A stretch of DNA of 64,000 nt from Nicotiana tabacum (lineage: Eukaryota > Streptophyta > Magnoliopsida > Solanales > Solanaceae), in contig NC_134085.1 in NCBI RefSeq assembly GCF_000715075.1, forward strand, positions 152,920,178 through 152,984,177, in the 5' to 3' direction. Shown here one piece after another: positions 9,610 to 19,179 of the stretch. Numbering within the stretch: the first letter of the stretch is position 1; the number at the start of each line of letters is the position of its first letter. The translations under genes were made by a program, and so were the position numbers. The notes under the pieces were generated by a model. That model made no database searches and was not told the origin of the DNA. It saw only the letters and a list, made by a program, of their open reading frames with translations.

Positions 9610-12600
9610 TCAAAATGAGATGAGATCATCTTTTGGCGATTGCTGCTTCTTTGTGTCATGTCTTGATTCAGATGTGCCATCCACTTTTTTACCAAAAATC
9701 ATCTCATCAAGATCATCCATCATATCATCATTTCCTCCGTGGACTGCAGACCGGGAGCCTGATGGTTTTCTGATCAGAGCATCTTCTTTTCCAGCACGGG
9801 GGGACTCATCGGGCTCCACAGCAACTGGAATCATGGCAGGTTCTGGCTCTGATGAAACAACCATAGGTTTCTTCAATTCGTCATACTTCGAAAGGGCCTT
9901 TTGAACTTCATCATTTATATTCAGGGCTTCAAAAAGGAGGGCCTCATTATCTCCAGCAGTCTCGATGATTCTCTGAACAGTATTGAGGGACTGGCGACAC
10001 TGTTGTACTAGCGTAGCTGACAAGTCATCCTGCAAAAAAAAAAATTTGAGAGGTAGGCAACAAATTAGAGGAATATGACCCCGGTATTCAAGGAGCTAAA
10101 TCCACAACTGCGAATTTCTCTAAGGAGATTGCTCTATCATGCAGCAACAGCGTGACAAGGGGTGGCACAAAAATCATTTTCCATCTATTAGTGGGGAGAA
10201 AAATAGTGGCCTTTTCTGAGTAGCCCCTTCAACGAAACATATACCAGAATATATTTCAAAATCTGGCCAATAGTTATCCAAAATAATCGAAATCCATAAA
10301 AACCTTGACAAACTCTGGTTCAAATAATAAGAGAAATAGTAAAAGTACACCCAATTCCTAAAGGAGGGGTGAGAAACGTGAAAGCAGAATTGGACACTGA
10401 AAAGATATGCATGCTGATGACCAAACGGAATAATGTTGAGGGGTTTAAAAAAAAGAACTTCCATTAATGAGTTACTTAACAAAAATCTAGCCTACTACAT
10501 CTTCACGATCACAGTGCAGCTCAAGCTGATGGCCACTACTTTGAGAATAGAGACATGACTAGTGTCTTCGCTGTTTTGCAGGGTAGCTCCTATGGTTAAT
10601 CTATAAATCTAAATATTTGCTCATATCACTAATTTAAGATTCACCTGTTCAAAATGTCCACACAAGTCTATAGCACTTTAAGAAACTTGCTTTTTAATTA
10701 AAAACAAAGGCTATAGCACTTCAAGAAAAGCTCATCAACGACAGTCAACTCAAACATAAATTTCGGCACAAAGTGATGGAAGGCTAGCTATGAACTTCAG
10801 ACTGTCAAACAGCACTAGCATTCATCCAATTCATGCAATTGATGAACATCTATAATAAGAAAAAGACTTTGGGCTCACTAATTGTTTTGCACCTAAGGTC
10901 GTATGCGGCCTATTTTACTCTTCTCAATAAGGTCCTTTTTTTCTACTTATAAAAAGAAAAGGCCCTTTTTCTTATTCTGATCCTTAAACACCAAAATAAC
11001 GTATGAGCCCCATGTAATCGCATAACAAATAAACAGTAACATTGTCAACTCTTCCCCTCATAAAAGTGTAAAATAAAACAGACCAATGTGGAGGGAATAA
11101 GAAAGGAACATAATACCTTAATGATAAAAGAAATATATACTGGTGGTGGGAGGTAGCAGGTACCCCGTGGATTAGTTGAGGTGCGTGCAAGTTGACCCTC
11201 ACGGTTGTCAAAACAAAAGAATCATATACTAATTACTAACTATTAGCTACATCTTGCCATATTTCAATTGCAAACCAGCAAAATTATAATATCTACCCGC
11301 TAAAAATGCGCACCCAGTTACCAGCAAAGTGCTATGACGCACCTAGAGACATGTCCTTTGTAGAAAGCCATGTGAAGGAAGAAACTAAGAAACCAACGTG
11401 CTATGACGCACCTAGAGACATGTCCTTTGTAGAAAGCCATGTGAAGGAAGAAACTAAGAAACCAACGAAAAGAAATGATAACCACACTTGCAAACAATCT
11501 TATAACATGCGTAGTGGCGACAAACTATGCACCACGATACTAAAGTTTTCCTTTACCTAGGACTTGCACCGCCTTTTTAAGCCACTACTTACAATAGTGG
11601 TGGCAAAATGAGTAAAAGAAAACAATTATCCACCCATATTATCCATTAGAATATGGGTTGGATAATGAACTATTTAAAAACGGGTCAAATATAGATAAGC
11701 ACCATATTATCCACTTAGAAAATGGATAACAAATGGATAATTAATGGGTTTAACTTTTACATTTGTAAAGCCTCAAATTGGGAGTTCCTCAAGTTTGAGA
11801 GACTACAAATTCTCCCAGAAATGATCATATACAAGAAGCCATGGATAATATGGCTATCCATATTATCCGATGGTTAACCCGTTTTTATCCGTATTAAGTA
11901 TGGATAGGGTCGGATAATTTATCCGTTTTTGTATTGCTCGTTTTCGACCGGTCCCATATCCGACCCAACCGGCCCGTTTGCCACCCCTACCTTACAATAA
12001 TATCCAGTGGAATACTACCTGAAGGTTTAGAGTAACATTCGATCTCATTATAAAACAACATACAAGTACATATACGGTCACAAAAAAAGCACAGTTAAAG
12101 TACTTGATGATTCTTTTCCTTGTTTCGAGATAAATAAGAAAGTATTTAATGCTACACCATGTAGATGCCATTTTATGAAATTACATTGTGCAAGTACACA
12201 CTAAGCCTCCCAATATCTAGCAAACCGTTATAACAGGTTAAAATTCCTGCTTGCAGGAGTGCTTGATAAATCTTTCTATCTATGCATTAGTCCGATGGGT
12301 TCTAATATTCAGTTATTTTAATCCAGAAGATTAAGCTCAAACACTATTAACCAGGAAAGAACATATATTCCAATCCTAAATTGAATCTCTGCCCTGACAT
12401 GAAAGCTTGAATTTTTTTAAATTGATCTCCTCTACACCTGAATGTCACTCGCTAATAAGAAGTGGCCCTCATCAAAACGCACAAGCAACAATAATTCCAT
12501 CACAGCATTCCAACACTAAATGCACCAAGTATAGCAAGAGAAAGCTTTAAATGAAAAGAACAACTCGGTCTCCGGTTGGAGGGCACAATGTGTTCAACTG

Positions 12601-15600
12601 CATTCTAAAAACCAACTAAAAAATGCACGAGTAACCTAAACAGCTATTAAACTCTGCTAGTCATAAGAGCACCAACATTCAGAACTTAATTGGTAAAAAC
12701 AGCAACTATTGCATTGGAAAACTGAACATAAATCTTCAACTGCAATGTCAAGAAACCAGCTAACATGGCTGCAGTAAGTTGACAATTTTAACATACTGTA
12801 AATCCTTTCCGCTCATTAAATGGATAACACTTCTTTAAGGGGATTTTTTTTATAACTGACTCTTATTAAGTTTTTGGAACAAAAAGATGAGAGCAAGAAA
12901 AATTGATGTCTCGTTCTTCATTATTGTCCAGTAGTTCAATTTTTCCTTCCAAACATAACTCAGAATCTTTATACATCGCCATCATCCATTCATATTCTTC
13001 TTCGCTTTCTCTTCTGTATTAATTCACGTTGATCTCAATCAAATTAATTGTACGTCAATCACAGATGAGCTCGGATCTGCTATATAAATCCTCTGTATCC
13101 ATTATAAAGATTAATTTTACACTAGCAATCCATAAATCATTGCTCAGACAATTGGTCAAGAGGTGAATTCGTTGCATAAAACAACATCACTATGTAAGTA
13201 TTTGTACTGGGCAACAATTTTACCACTAATTTTGCAAATCCAACCAGCTCATTTGGACTTGAATACAGCTATACTTGATACTTCTTAATAGAAAACAGGC
13301 TACACAGACCTAGAGGGCATGATATACAAATGCATAAAGCACAAAGCTAGAAAGATATTATTACATAACAAAAAGATGAAATTAAAAAACCCCAGTTTTA
13401 GATGTTTAAGCTTTGCTTGAGTAACACATGAACTAAGCACATTAAAATGAATCTTTAAGTTGAATTTGAGCTTGACTGACATAAATTTTGCAAAATTTGA
13501 GCTCATTGGCTAGGAACACCAAAATCCCCTAAGGATGATCGAGTTTGAGCTTCAAACTATATGTTTATTCTAACTATTTTAGGATCACATTTCAAAATAT
13601 TAAAAAATTTGCCACTATTAACACCAAAAATATATTTTGATTTTGTGGAAGAACATGAGCATCCAAGGTCTTGCTATAGTGGTAAGAGCGCATTCGAGTA
13701 GTGTGTGGGTTAGGCGCATATCACAGTTCGAATCATACTGCAGACAAAGCTTGGTATTTAATTGGAGAAATAGAGGGGCGGGCCCACTATCCACAGAATA
13801 TCAAAATCGTGCATCACATAGCGGAAGCTTAGTGCACTAGGCTGCTCTTCAGGATTTCTCAGTTCTCAGGAAAAAAGAATATGAGCATCGAACAAACATC
13901 TTAAATCAAACTTCATTGGAAACCCTTAGACAACTCATGAGGGAAAATCTGATTTTGGGTTCGCATGTGAACTTTAATATGGAGTTACCCGTGTAAGAAT
14001 GACTTGCCAAAGGTTTGGCTTTGATATATATGAAAAGAAAAAACCTGAGCATCCACACATTAAAGTAATGGGTGAAATAACACAAAACCCAGTGTTATGA
14101 AAGGCGAAAAGCGCAAAAAAGCTCTAAGGTCCGTTGGGGCTTTAAGTGCAAAGCGCAAATAATGTGTGGGCTTTAATGAAGAAAGGCGCATATGGAAAAA
14201 AAATACAAATATGTATGTGCAGTCCAAGACTAATAGTTTTTTTTTTTGATAAGTAGTCCAAGACTAATAGTTATAAGTTTGAATAACAAATATATGGACA
14301 AAGAAATTGAAAAAGAATTACGATAGTGAAATATCAATTGTTTAGTGTCGCTTCTTTAGAATTACGCTCATTGGCAAGGAAAAGTATGTCTTAAAGCCTT
14401 GATGACGACACTGAAGCGCCCACAAAGCGAGGCGAAGCGCTCAACATGTTTTGAGCCTCGCTTCAGGGCTTAAGCGCGCCTTTGACAACACTGACAAACC
14501 TTTATAAACCTGTTTCAAAACTCTTAAATAACTCATATGTGCCAATTATATAACTTGACTGATTTAGTCAATAGTATGACTCTCCATCTATCTCAAAAAG
14601 CAGTCCTACTTTCGTTTGTGGTCAGCCTTAATGGTGTCTGCTTCCTAATATGACATAAAATGCATTTCTCCTCACAACACAAAATTTTCCTCTATTTTAC
14701 TTCACGAAACCACAAAAGTCAACGATAGACCCCAAATGTTTCCCCAACATAATAGTCCACACTGATACCCTGAGAATGTATTAAGACGATATCTTCAGAT
14801 CCTGAGATTGACATGTTGATAGGAATAAAACAGAAGTACCTGCAGAGCATCCTGCTGAGGTGAAGAGGACAAAACAGTTGTCAGAAGCTCTACACTATTT
14901 CTAGCCACATCAAATGCCTCCTTTGTCTGTTCAGCTGAAAAGTTCTCCCGTGGAATTTCATGTTGGATTTGCTGTGCCAGAGTAACATCTGGTTCTGCAG
15001 CTGACACTGTTCTTGGAGGAGTGAAGATCGGAGCTAGGCTTTCATGGTCACGACCAGGAAAACGTACCCCTCTGGATCTCAAACTCTAAGACAATAACAA
15101 AAAGACAGAGATATCACACAGGAATGTGAAGAAATGAATATCAGAAAGTATGTATCTACTCTTCCATTGCTGAAAGAATCATTCATGTATTTGCTACAAT
15201 GCCCTTGTCTAAAATGTAGTACTTTGACGGTTGGTGATGTATATTAGAGAAAAGTCCAGGCTAGTAATCTATTTTGCCAAGTCAACAAAAACAAAGAGAC
15301 AACTGAACATTTGACTTCTTAAGATTTTTATGAAATGAAGGTGAGACTGAACATCTGTAATGATACCTTGTAAGTCTCTTCATACACAGGTAAATAGCGA
15401 AGCTCGCTCGATGATTCTCCCCAAGCTTCAATTAACACCAGGGCCTTGTTCCGATTGTTAACAACAGTTTGAGGGTCATCAATCAACTTCACCATCTCAT
15501 CCAGAACCCTCTCAGCAGCAATTTCGGAGAACGCCTTCTCGCAATTCTTTGCAATAGTTTCAAGTAACACCAACCCTAAGTACTGAATCCTGGGGCTCTT

Positions 15601-15888
15601 CAGCATTATCCTTTTCTTCACGCCCCTAATCAGTTCAACACTATTGATTCTATCGTGATTAATCATGTCACAAAGCTCAAGATTCATAGCCCAATCAGGT
15701 TCATCCAGAGTTTCAGCTGTGGCTTCCTCGACAAGCTTATCAGCCTGATTTGGGCCTTGGAAAAGTTCCTTCATCTTGAAACTCATCGAGCTCATTCCAG
15801 CAGTGATCTTTTGCCCAACCTCCGATCCCCCAATCTTCAGGCGCTCCCCAAAGGCGCTGACTTTATCCAACAAATTGTTGTCACTCAT
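9610..15888 (-). CDS. TOL1: TOM1-like protein (VHS-GAT ubiquitin adaptor)
   Basis: Three coding exons with GT-AG borders: 15888-15367, 15085-14840 and 10029-9610, giving 395 residues with no interruption. An N-terminal region (MSDNNLLDKVSAFGERLKIG) precedes a VHS domain at about residues 55-175 (DWAMNLELCDMIN, LLETIAKNCEKAF, VLIEAWGE). A GAT domain follows at about 210-300 (AFDVARNSVELLTTVL, LVQQCRQSLNTVQRII, ALLFEALNINDEVQKAL). The tail is acidic and ends DDMMDDLDEMIFGKK. TOL proteins bind ubiquitinated plasma-membrane cargo through VHS and GAT and pass it to the ESCRT pathway at endosomes. The short tail without long Gln/Pro stretches fits TOL1/TOL2 rather than TOL3-9; the symbol is my best assignment. 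The second intron (10030-14839) is swollen by transposons. Confidence 0.93.
10030..11328. other. TOL1-like intron 2, proximal part
   Basis: AT-rich intron sequence without a recognised exon, RNA gene or transposon end. Minus-strand splicing joins 14840 to 10029 across it. Confidence 0.55.
11329..11466. repeat. 69-bp tandem duplication in TOL1-like intron
   Basis: Two apparently identical 69-bp copies, 11329-11397 and 11398-11466, beginning GTGCTATGACGC. The length is a multiple of three, so a plus-strand reading frame stays open through both copies. The block lies inside an intron, on the antisense strand of the host gene, and has no other coding signs. The near-identity suggests a recent duplication. 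Confidence 0.9.
11596..11990. mobile_element. hAT-type MITE
   Basis: A 395-bp element flanked by a perfect 8-bp repeat CTTACAAT (11588-11595 and 11991-11998). Ends are AGTGGTGGCAAA and, inverted, GTAGGGGTGGCAAA. The interior is partly palindromic, with repeated TGGATAATATGG-like words. The 8-bp duplication and GGGGTGGCAAA terminus fit hAT. The end fragment at 2976-3010 belongs to the same family. Confidence 0.85.
11999..13648. other. TOL1-like intron 2, middle part
   Basis: AT-rich intron sequence. I see no exon, RNA gene or clear transposon boundary. Confidence 0.5.
13664..13874 (+). mobile_element. tRNA-derived SINE
   Basis: A ~211-bp element with an internal Pol III promoter: an A-box-like TAGTGGTAAGAG near 13677-13688 and a perfect B box GTTCGAATC at 13726-13734. 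It ends in a short A-rich tail. A 15-bp target-site duplication with one mismatch flanks it: AAGAACATGAGCATC at 13649-13663 and AAGAATATGAGCATC at 13875-13889. It lies in the TOL1-like intron in antisense orientation. Confidence 0.85.
14090..14493. mobile_element. hAT-like MITE with GC-rich ends
   Basis: A ~404-bp element with inverted ends CAGTGTTATGAAAGGCG and, from the right, CAGTGTTGTCAAAGGCG. The flanks ACAAAACC and ACAAACCT could be a decayed 8-bp target-site duplication. The interior repeats AAGCGC/GCGCTT words. A direct repeat GTCCAAGACTAATAG at about 14222 and 14258 brackets a T-run, looking like a small secondary insertion. Confidence 0.7.
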
Positions 15889-15992
15889 TTTCGATTAGAT
15901 CTTACGCAACTCACTCCTTCGACACTTCCTAGCTTAAATTCTTCAAATCCTTGCCTCTACACTGTCTCCGGCTAAACAGGCTCAGACTTATA

Positions 15993-16542
15993 CTGAAAAC
16001 GAAAACAAAAGAAGAAGCACAAATGAATGACCTCAACAACGATACATAAGTTTTCTTCTTATCGATTAACCTTGCAGGAACCATGTAATTATATTTAAAT
16101 CCATAGATTACTGGGATACCATAAATACCTAATATAGTCTATTGCTAGGGTTTTACTAATATAAAAAAAAATCGAGAAATTAAAAAGTATCCACGAGACT
16201 CGAACAAACAAAATAGACAACCGGTAATGGACTATAGTCATTGGAAATTTGTTATCGTGAGAGAAAACTACATGAAAAGCATCCCACAAATTAATAGTAA
16301 AAAAAAAAAAGCAATTCGAAGTGCAGCAGAGTTGCTAGGAAATAATTTGTACAAGTTTCGGCGAGCTGAATTAAGATTCAGGTAAGCAGATCAATTTTTC
16401 CGATATATAACTCTGAAATTGAAGTATATTAGGAACAAAATTCAGCAACAAGATCGCATGAAATTCTACCTTTTAAAAAAACACAAGAAAAAAAAAAGAA
16501 TACGGCGATCACGAAAGAGAGTGCAAGGACTGAGTGACTTAC
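15993..16542 (-). other. TOL1-like 5' UTR intron (predicted)
   Basis: Upstream of the TOL1 ATG on the minus strand, a donor (CAAG|GTAAGT, 16542-16541) pairs with an acceptor (TTTTCAG, 15994-15993). This would make a leader exon at 16543 to about 16660 and a ~550-bp leader intron. Predicted from splice consensus only. Confidence 0.55.
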
Positions 16543-16660
16543 CTTGAAACTTAAAACCTTAGGATCGAAGACTGTTCGATTGCGTGTTTATGAGAAGATG
16601 ACGCGTAACGCGACTGGCTTCTCTCTCTAGATGAAGGAATCTTCCGATGTTCCTCGATAA

Positions 16661-16904
16661 TGGAGACCAAAGTCTTCTACTTTACCTTTTATACCTACTC
16701 CTTTGCTAACTGTATTTCCGTATTCTATTTCGTATGTATACCAACTACGCTTTAAATGCGATTTCTTCGGTTTCTTCTCTCCCTTTCGTGAATTTTATGC
16801 ATTTATTTGCATTGATTTCGTAAAACTATTTTTAAAAACTATTGATTTCGTAACCAACTACTAAAAAATCCGTAATAATATGACCATTATATCCCTTCCA
16901 AAAC
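16661..16904. promoter_or_regulatory. Probable TOL1-like promoter region
   Basis: Sequence between the predicted TOL1 leader exon (ending about 16660) and the start of the large MULE. It should contain the TOL1 promoter on the minus strand. I cannot single out a specific element. Confidence 0.35.
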
Positions 16905-17225
16905 ATATAAAAGATGCATCAAGCATACCCAGATTCAAATTCCATATCTCCTCCATCAATCCGTCTCTCCTGAGATCGCCTCACGCAAAGCAGATTTGAA
17001 CCAGATTCAAATTCCAAATTCAAAATTACAAAATACATTGTAAGTATTCAAATTCATCTTCAGAGTTCAAAATAGTTTTTGAATTATATGTTTTCTGATT
17101 GATTGATTGAAGTTGTTTGACGAACTTCACTGATATGCTAAATTTGCATTCTGAATCTGTTTGACGTTGAATTCTAACATTCTAATCCGACAAATATGCT
17201 GAAATTTTTGGTTTATTTGCTAAAC

Positions 17226-17876
17226 AAGCTGAAGTTATTTAGTTCATATCTAAAAAATTCACCAAAACGAGCTGCAAATAACACAACAAAGAAAAAATTA
17301 TATTAAAACATTATATGAGTGTTATCTAAAAAAATTCACCAAAACGAGCTGGCAAATAACACAACGAAAAAAAATTATATTAAAACATTATATGAGTGTT
17401 ATCATTGTTTATTTGCTAAACAAGTTAAAGTTATTTAGTTCATATTTAAAAAATTCAACAAAACAAGCTGAAGTTTTCATATTGCACAAAATTTCATTTT
17501 GCACCAAAACTTAAGCATTAGTTGCTGAAGTTTTTTACGTAATCTTTAAAAACTTCAGCAATATGAGCTGAAGTTTTCCTCCTACACTGGGTAAAAAAAA
17601 TAAAACATAAATTAAAATTACATATTGCACAAAAAACTCCAGCATAGGTGCTAAAGTTTTTCAGTTAATATTTAAAAACTTCAGCAGGAAGAGTTGAAGT
17701 TTTTCTATTACACTGGGTAAAAAAAACATAAATTAAAATTTCATATTGCATAAAAAACTTCAGCATAGTTGCTGAAGTTTTTTAGTTAATATTTAAAAAC
17801 TTCAGCAGGAGGAGCTGAAGTTTTCCTATTACACTGGGTATAAAAACTTCAGCAAATGGAGCTGAAGTTTTCCTCC
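17226..17876. repeat. CTTCAGC/GCTGAAG palindrome array A
   Basis: At least seven paired half-sites CTTCAGC...GCTGAAG (some degenerate) with loops of 3-9 bases, at about 17510, 17551, 17634, 17687, 17757, 17798 and 17846, plus single half-sites at 17228 and 17467. Palindromes come in pairs about 20 bp apart inside units of about 120 bp that also contain a TACACTGGGTA word. The tracts adjoining the half-sites are A-rich on the left and T-rich on the right, extending each hairpin stem. Confidence 0.9.
17249..17403. repeat. ~76-bp tandem duplication
   Basis: Two head-to-tail copies beginning ATCTAAAAAATTCACCAAAA, the second with a few single-base changes. The block lies at the edge of palindrome array A. 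Confidence 0.85.
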
Positions 17877-18309
17877 TGCACTATGTATTTTATTATCATT
17901 TTTTGGAAAAACTTCATACCAAAAAATGCTTATGTTTTCAGGAATATGTAAAATATTTTTCATATAATTTTTTGTATGCTAAATTTTTTTAGTTCATCTG
18001 CTAAAAATGCTTAATATTTTATCGTGCAATATGTAATTTTCGGATAAGTTTTTGTTAATTGCTCTGTTATTTTCTAAGTTTAAAAAGAATTTTTAGTTCA
18101 TGCTTGAAGTTTTCATCAAGCACTTTGTATTTTCGGATTAGTTTTTGTTAATTCCTGCTGAAGTTATTTAGTTCATTTCCTTTGCTATTTTTCGAATTTG
18201 AATATAATTAATATTAAAAAAGCGCACAAAAAAACTTAAAACAAAAACTGAATATTTCATTAAACATTAAAAAAGACAAATTAAATTACATAAATAACAA
18301 AAAGAAAAA

Positions 18310-18537
18310 TTAATCGTGCATATTATCATCATCATCATCGTCGTCACTACTAGATGGACGAACATCTTCATCAGCAAGATTATCAAATCTTGCATACATC
18401 ACAAGCGTATCAAGCTTGTTGTTAATTTCTTCCAGCTCCCTGTCGTACTTGCCTATGAGCTCATCCAGTTTCAGCTCAAAAACCTCTATATTGTCTTGCT
18501 TGATTTCTTCCACTATTTGCTTGATGACAGCGTCCAT
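18310..18537 (-). CDS. Small acidic coiled-coil ORF (75 aa), unknown function
   Basis: An intact 75-codon reading frame from MDAVIKQIVEE to an acidic tail (SSSDDDDDDD, then NMHD). The first 50 residues are rich in E/K/I/L with heptad-like spacing (FELKLDELIGKYDRELEEINNKLDTL), which suggests a coiled coil. It lies antisense inside the predicted transposase leader intron, between two palindrome arrays. A longer, broken reading frame with the same design lies on the other side of the transposase (22606-23127). I do not recognise the protein. It could be an accessory protein of the MULE, or a chance frame over a (CAT)n microsatellite; the matching second ORF argues mildly for the former. Confidence 0.45.
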   Translation of the reverse strand: MDAVIKQIVEEIKQDNIEVFELKLDELIGKYDRELEEINNKLDTLVMYARFDNLADEDVRPSSSDDDDDDDNMHD

Positions 18538-18825
18538 TTTTCTCCTTTTTGTATTTTATGTCTGCTAAAATATATGTGTTTAAGTGAATAAACTCACAAG
18601 GTATAGCGTGCTTATATAGGGGGAAAAATCTTCTGCATGGTATATGAAAAGGCAAAGATGACTTTTAAACGTTGTCTAATGAAAAGTGTGCATGAATGTG
18701 ATAGAAATGTAATTATTACACTAACACATGCCCCCAACGCAATATAATTACTACTTTAATTGTGTAGGTTACTCATGTATACTGTGCAATTAATGCTGAA
18801 ACATGCTCAAGTTTGTTGAATTCAT

Positions 18826-19115
18826 TTGCTAAAACTTCAGCCCAATGTGCTGAAGCTATTTAGTTCATTTCTAAAATCTTCAGCACTTAATGAGCTAAAG
18901 TTTGTTTCCCTGCATTCATGAATCCCTGTCATACAACTTTTTCAAAAAAACTTCAGCTGATATGCTGAAGTTATTAAGCTTATTTCTAAAAACTTCAGCA
19001 CTTAATAAGCTGAAGTTTTCTATGCGGGATTCATTAATTATATCATATATCTTTTTCCAAAAAGTTTCAGCAAAAGATGCTTAAGTGATTTAGTTCATTT
19101 GTAAAAATTTCAGCA
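18826..19115. repeat. CTTCAGC/GCTGAAG palindrome array B
   Basis: Paired half-sites at about 18834, 18878, 18950, 18992 and 19067. Unit spacing is about 114-116 bp, with two palindromes per unit separated by an ATTTAGTTCATTTCTAAA-like spacer of about 20 bp. Same design and direct orientation as the arrays right of the transposase. Confidence 0.9.
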
Positions 19116-19179
19116 CAAACAACCTAAAAATTCTTCTGTTCACTTTTCTAATACTTGCCACTAAACATGAATCTGCAGG

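Larger units (their letters stand above)
17040..19178 (+). other. Transposase leader intron (predicted)
   Basis: A donor ATT|GTAAGT at 17040 pairs with an acceptor TCTGCAG ending at 19178, one base before the transposase ATG at 19180. It would be a 2.1-kb intron in the 5' UTR. It contains two palindrome arrays, a 76-bp tandem duplication and an antisense 75-codon ORF. Predicted from splice consensus only. Confidence 0.55.

Noticed and set aside
11306..11560. 84-codon plus-strand frame with a repeated 23-residue unit
   Set aside because: It is produced by the 69-bp intronic duplication, lies antisense in an intron and has no supporting signals.
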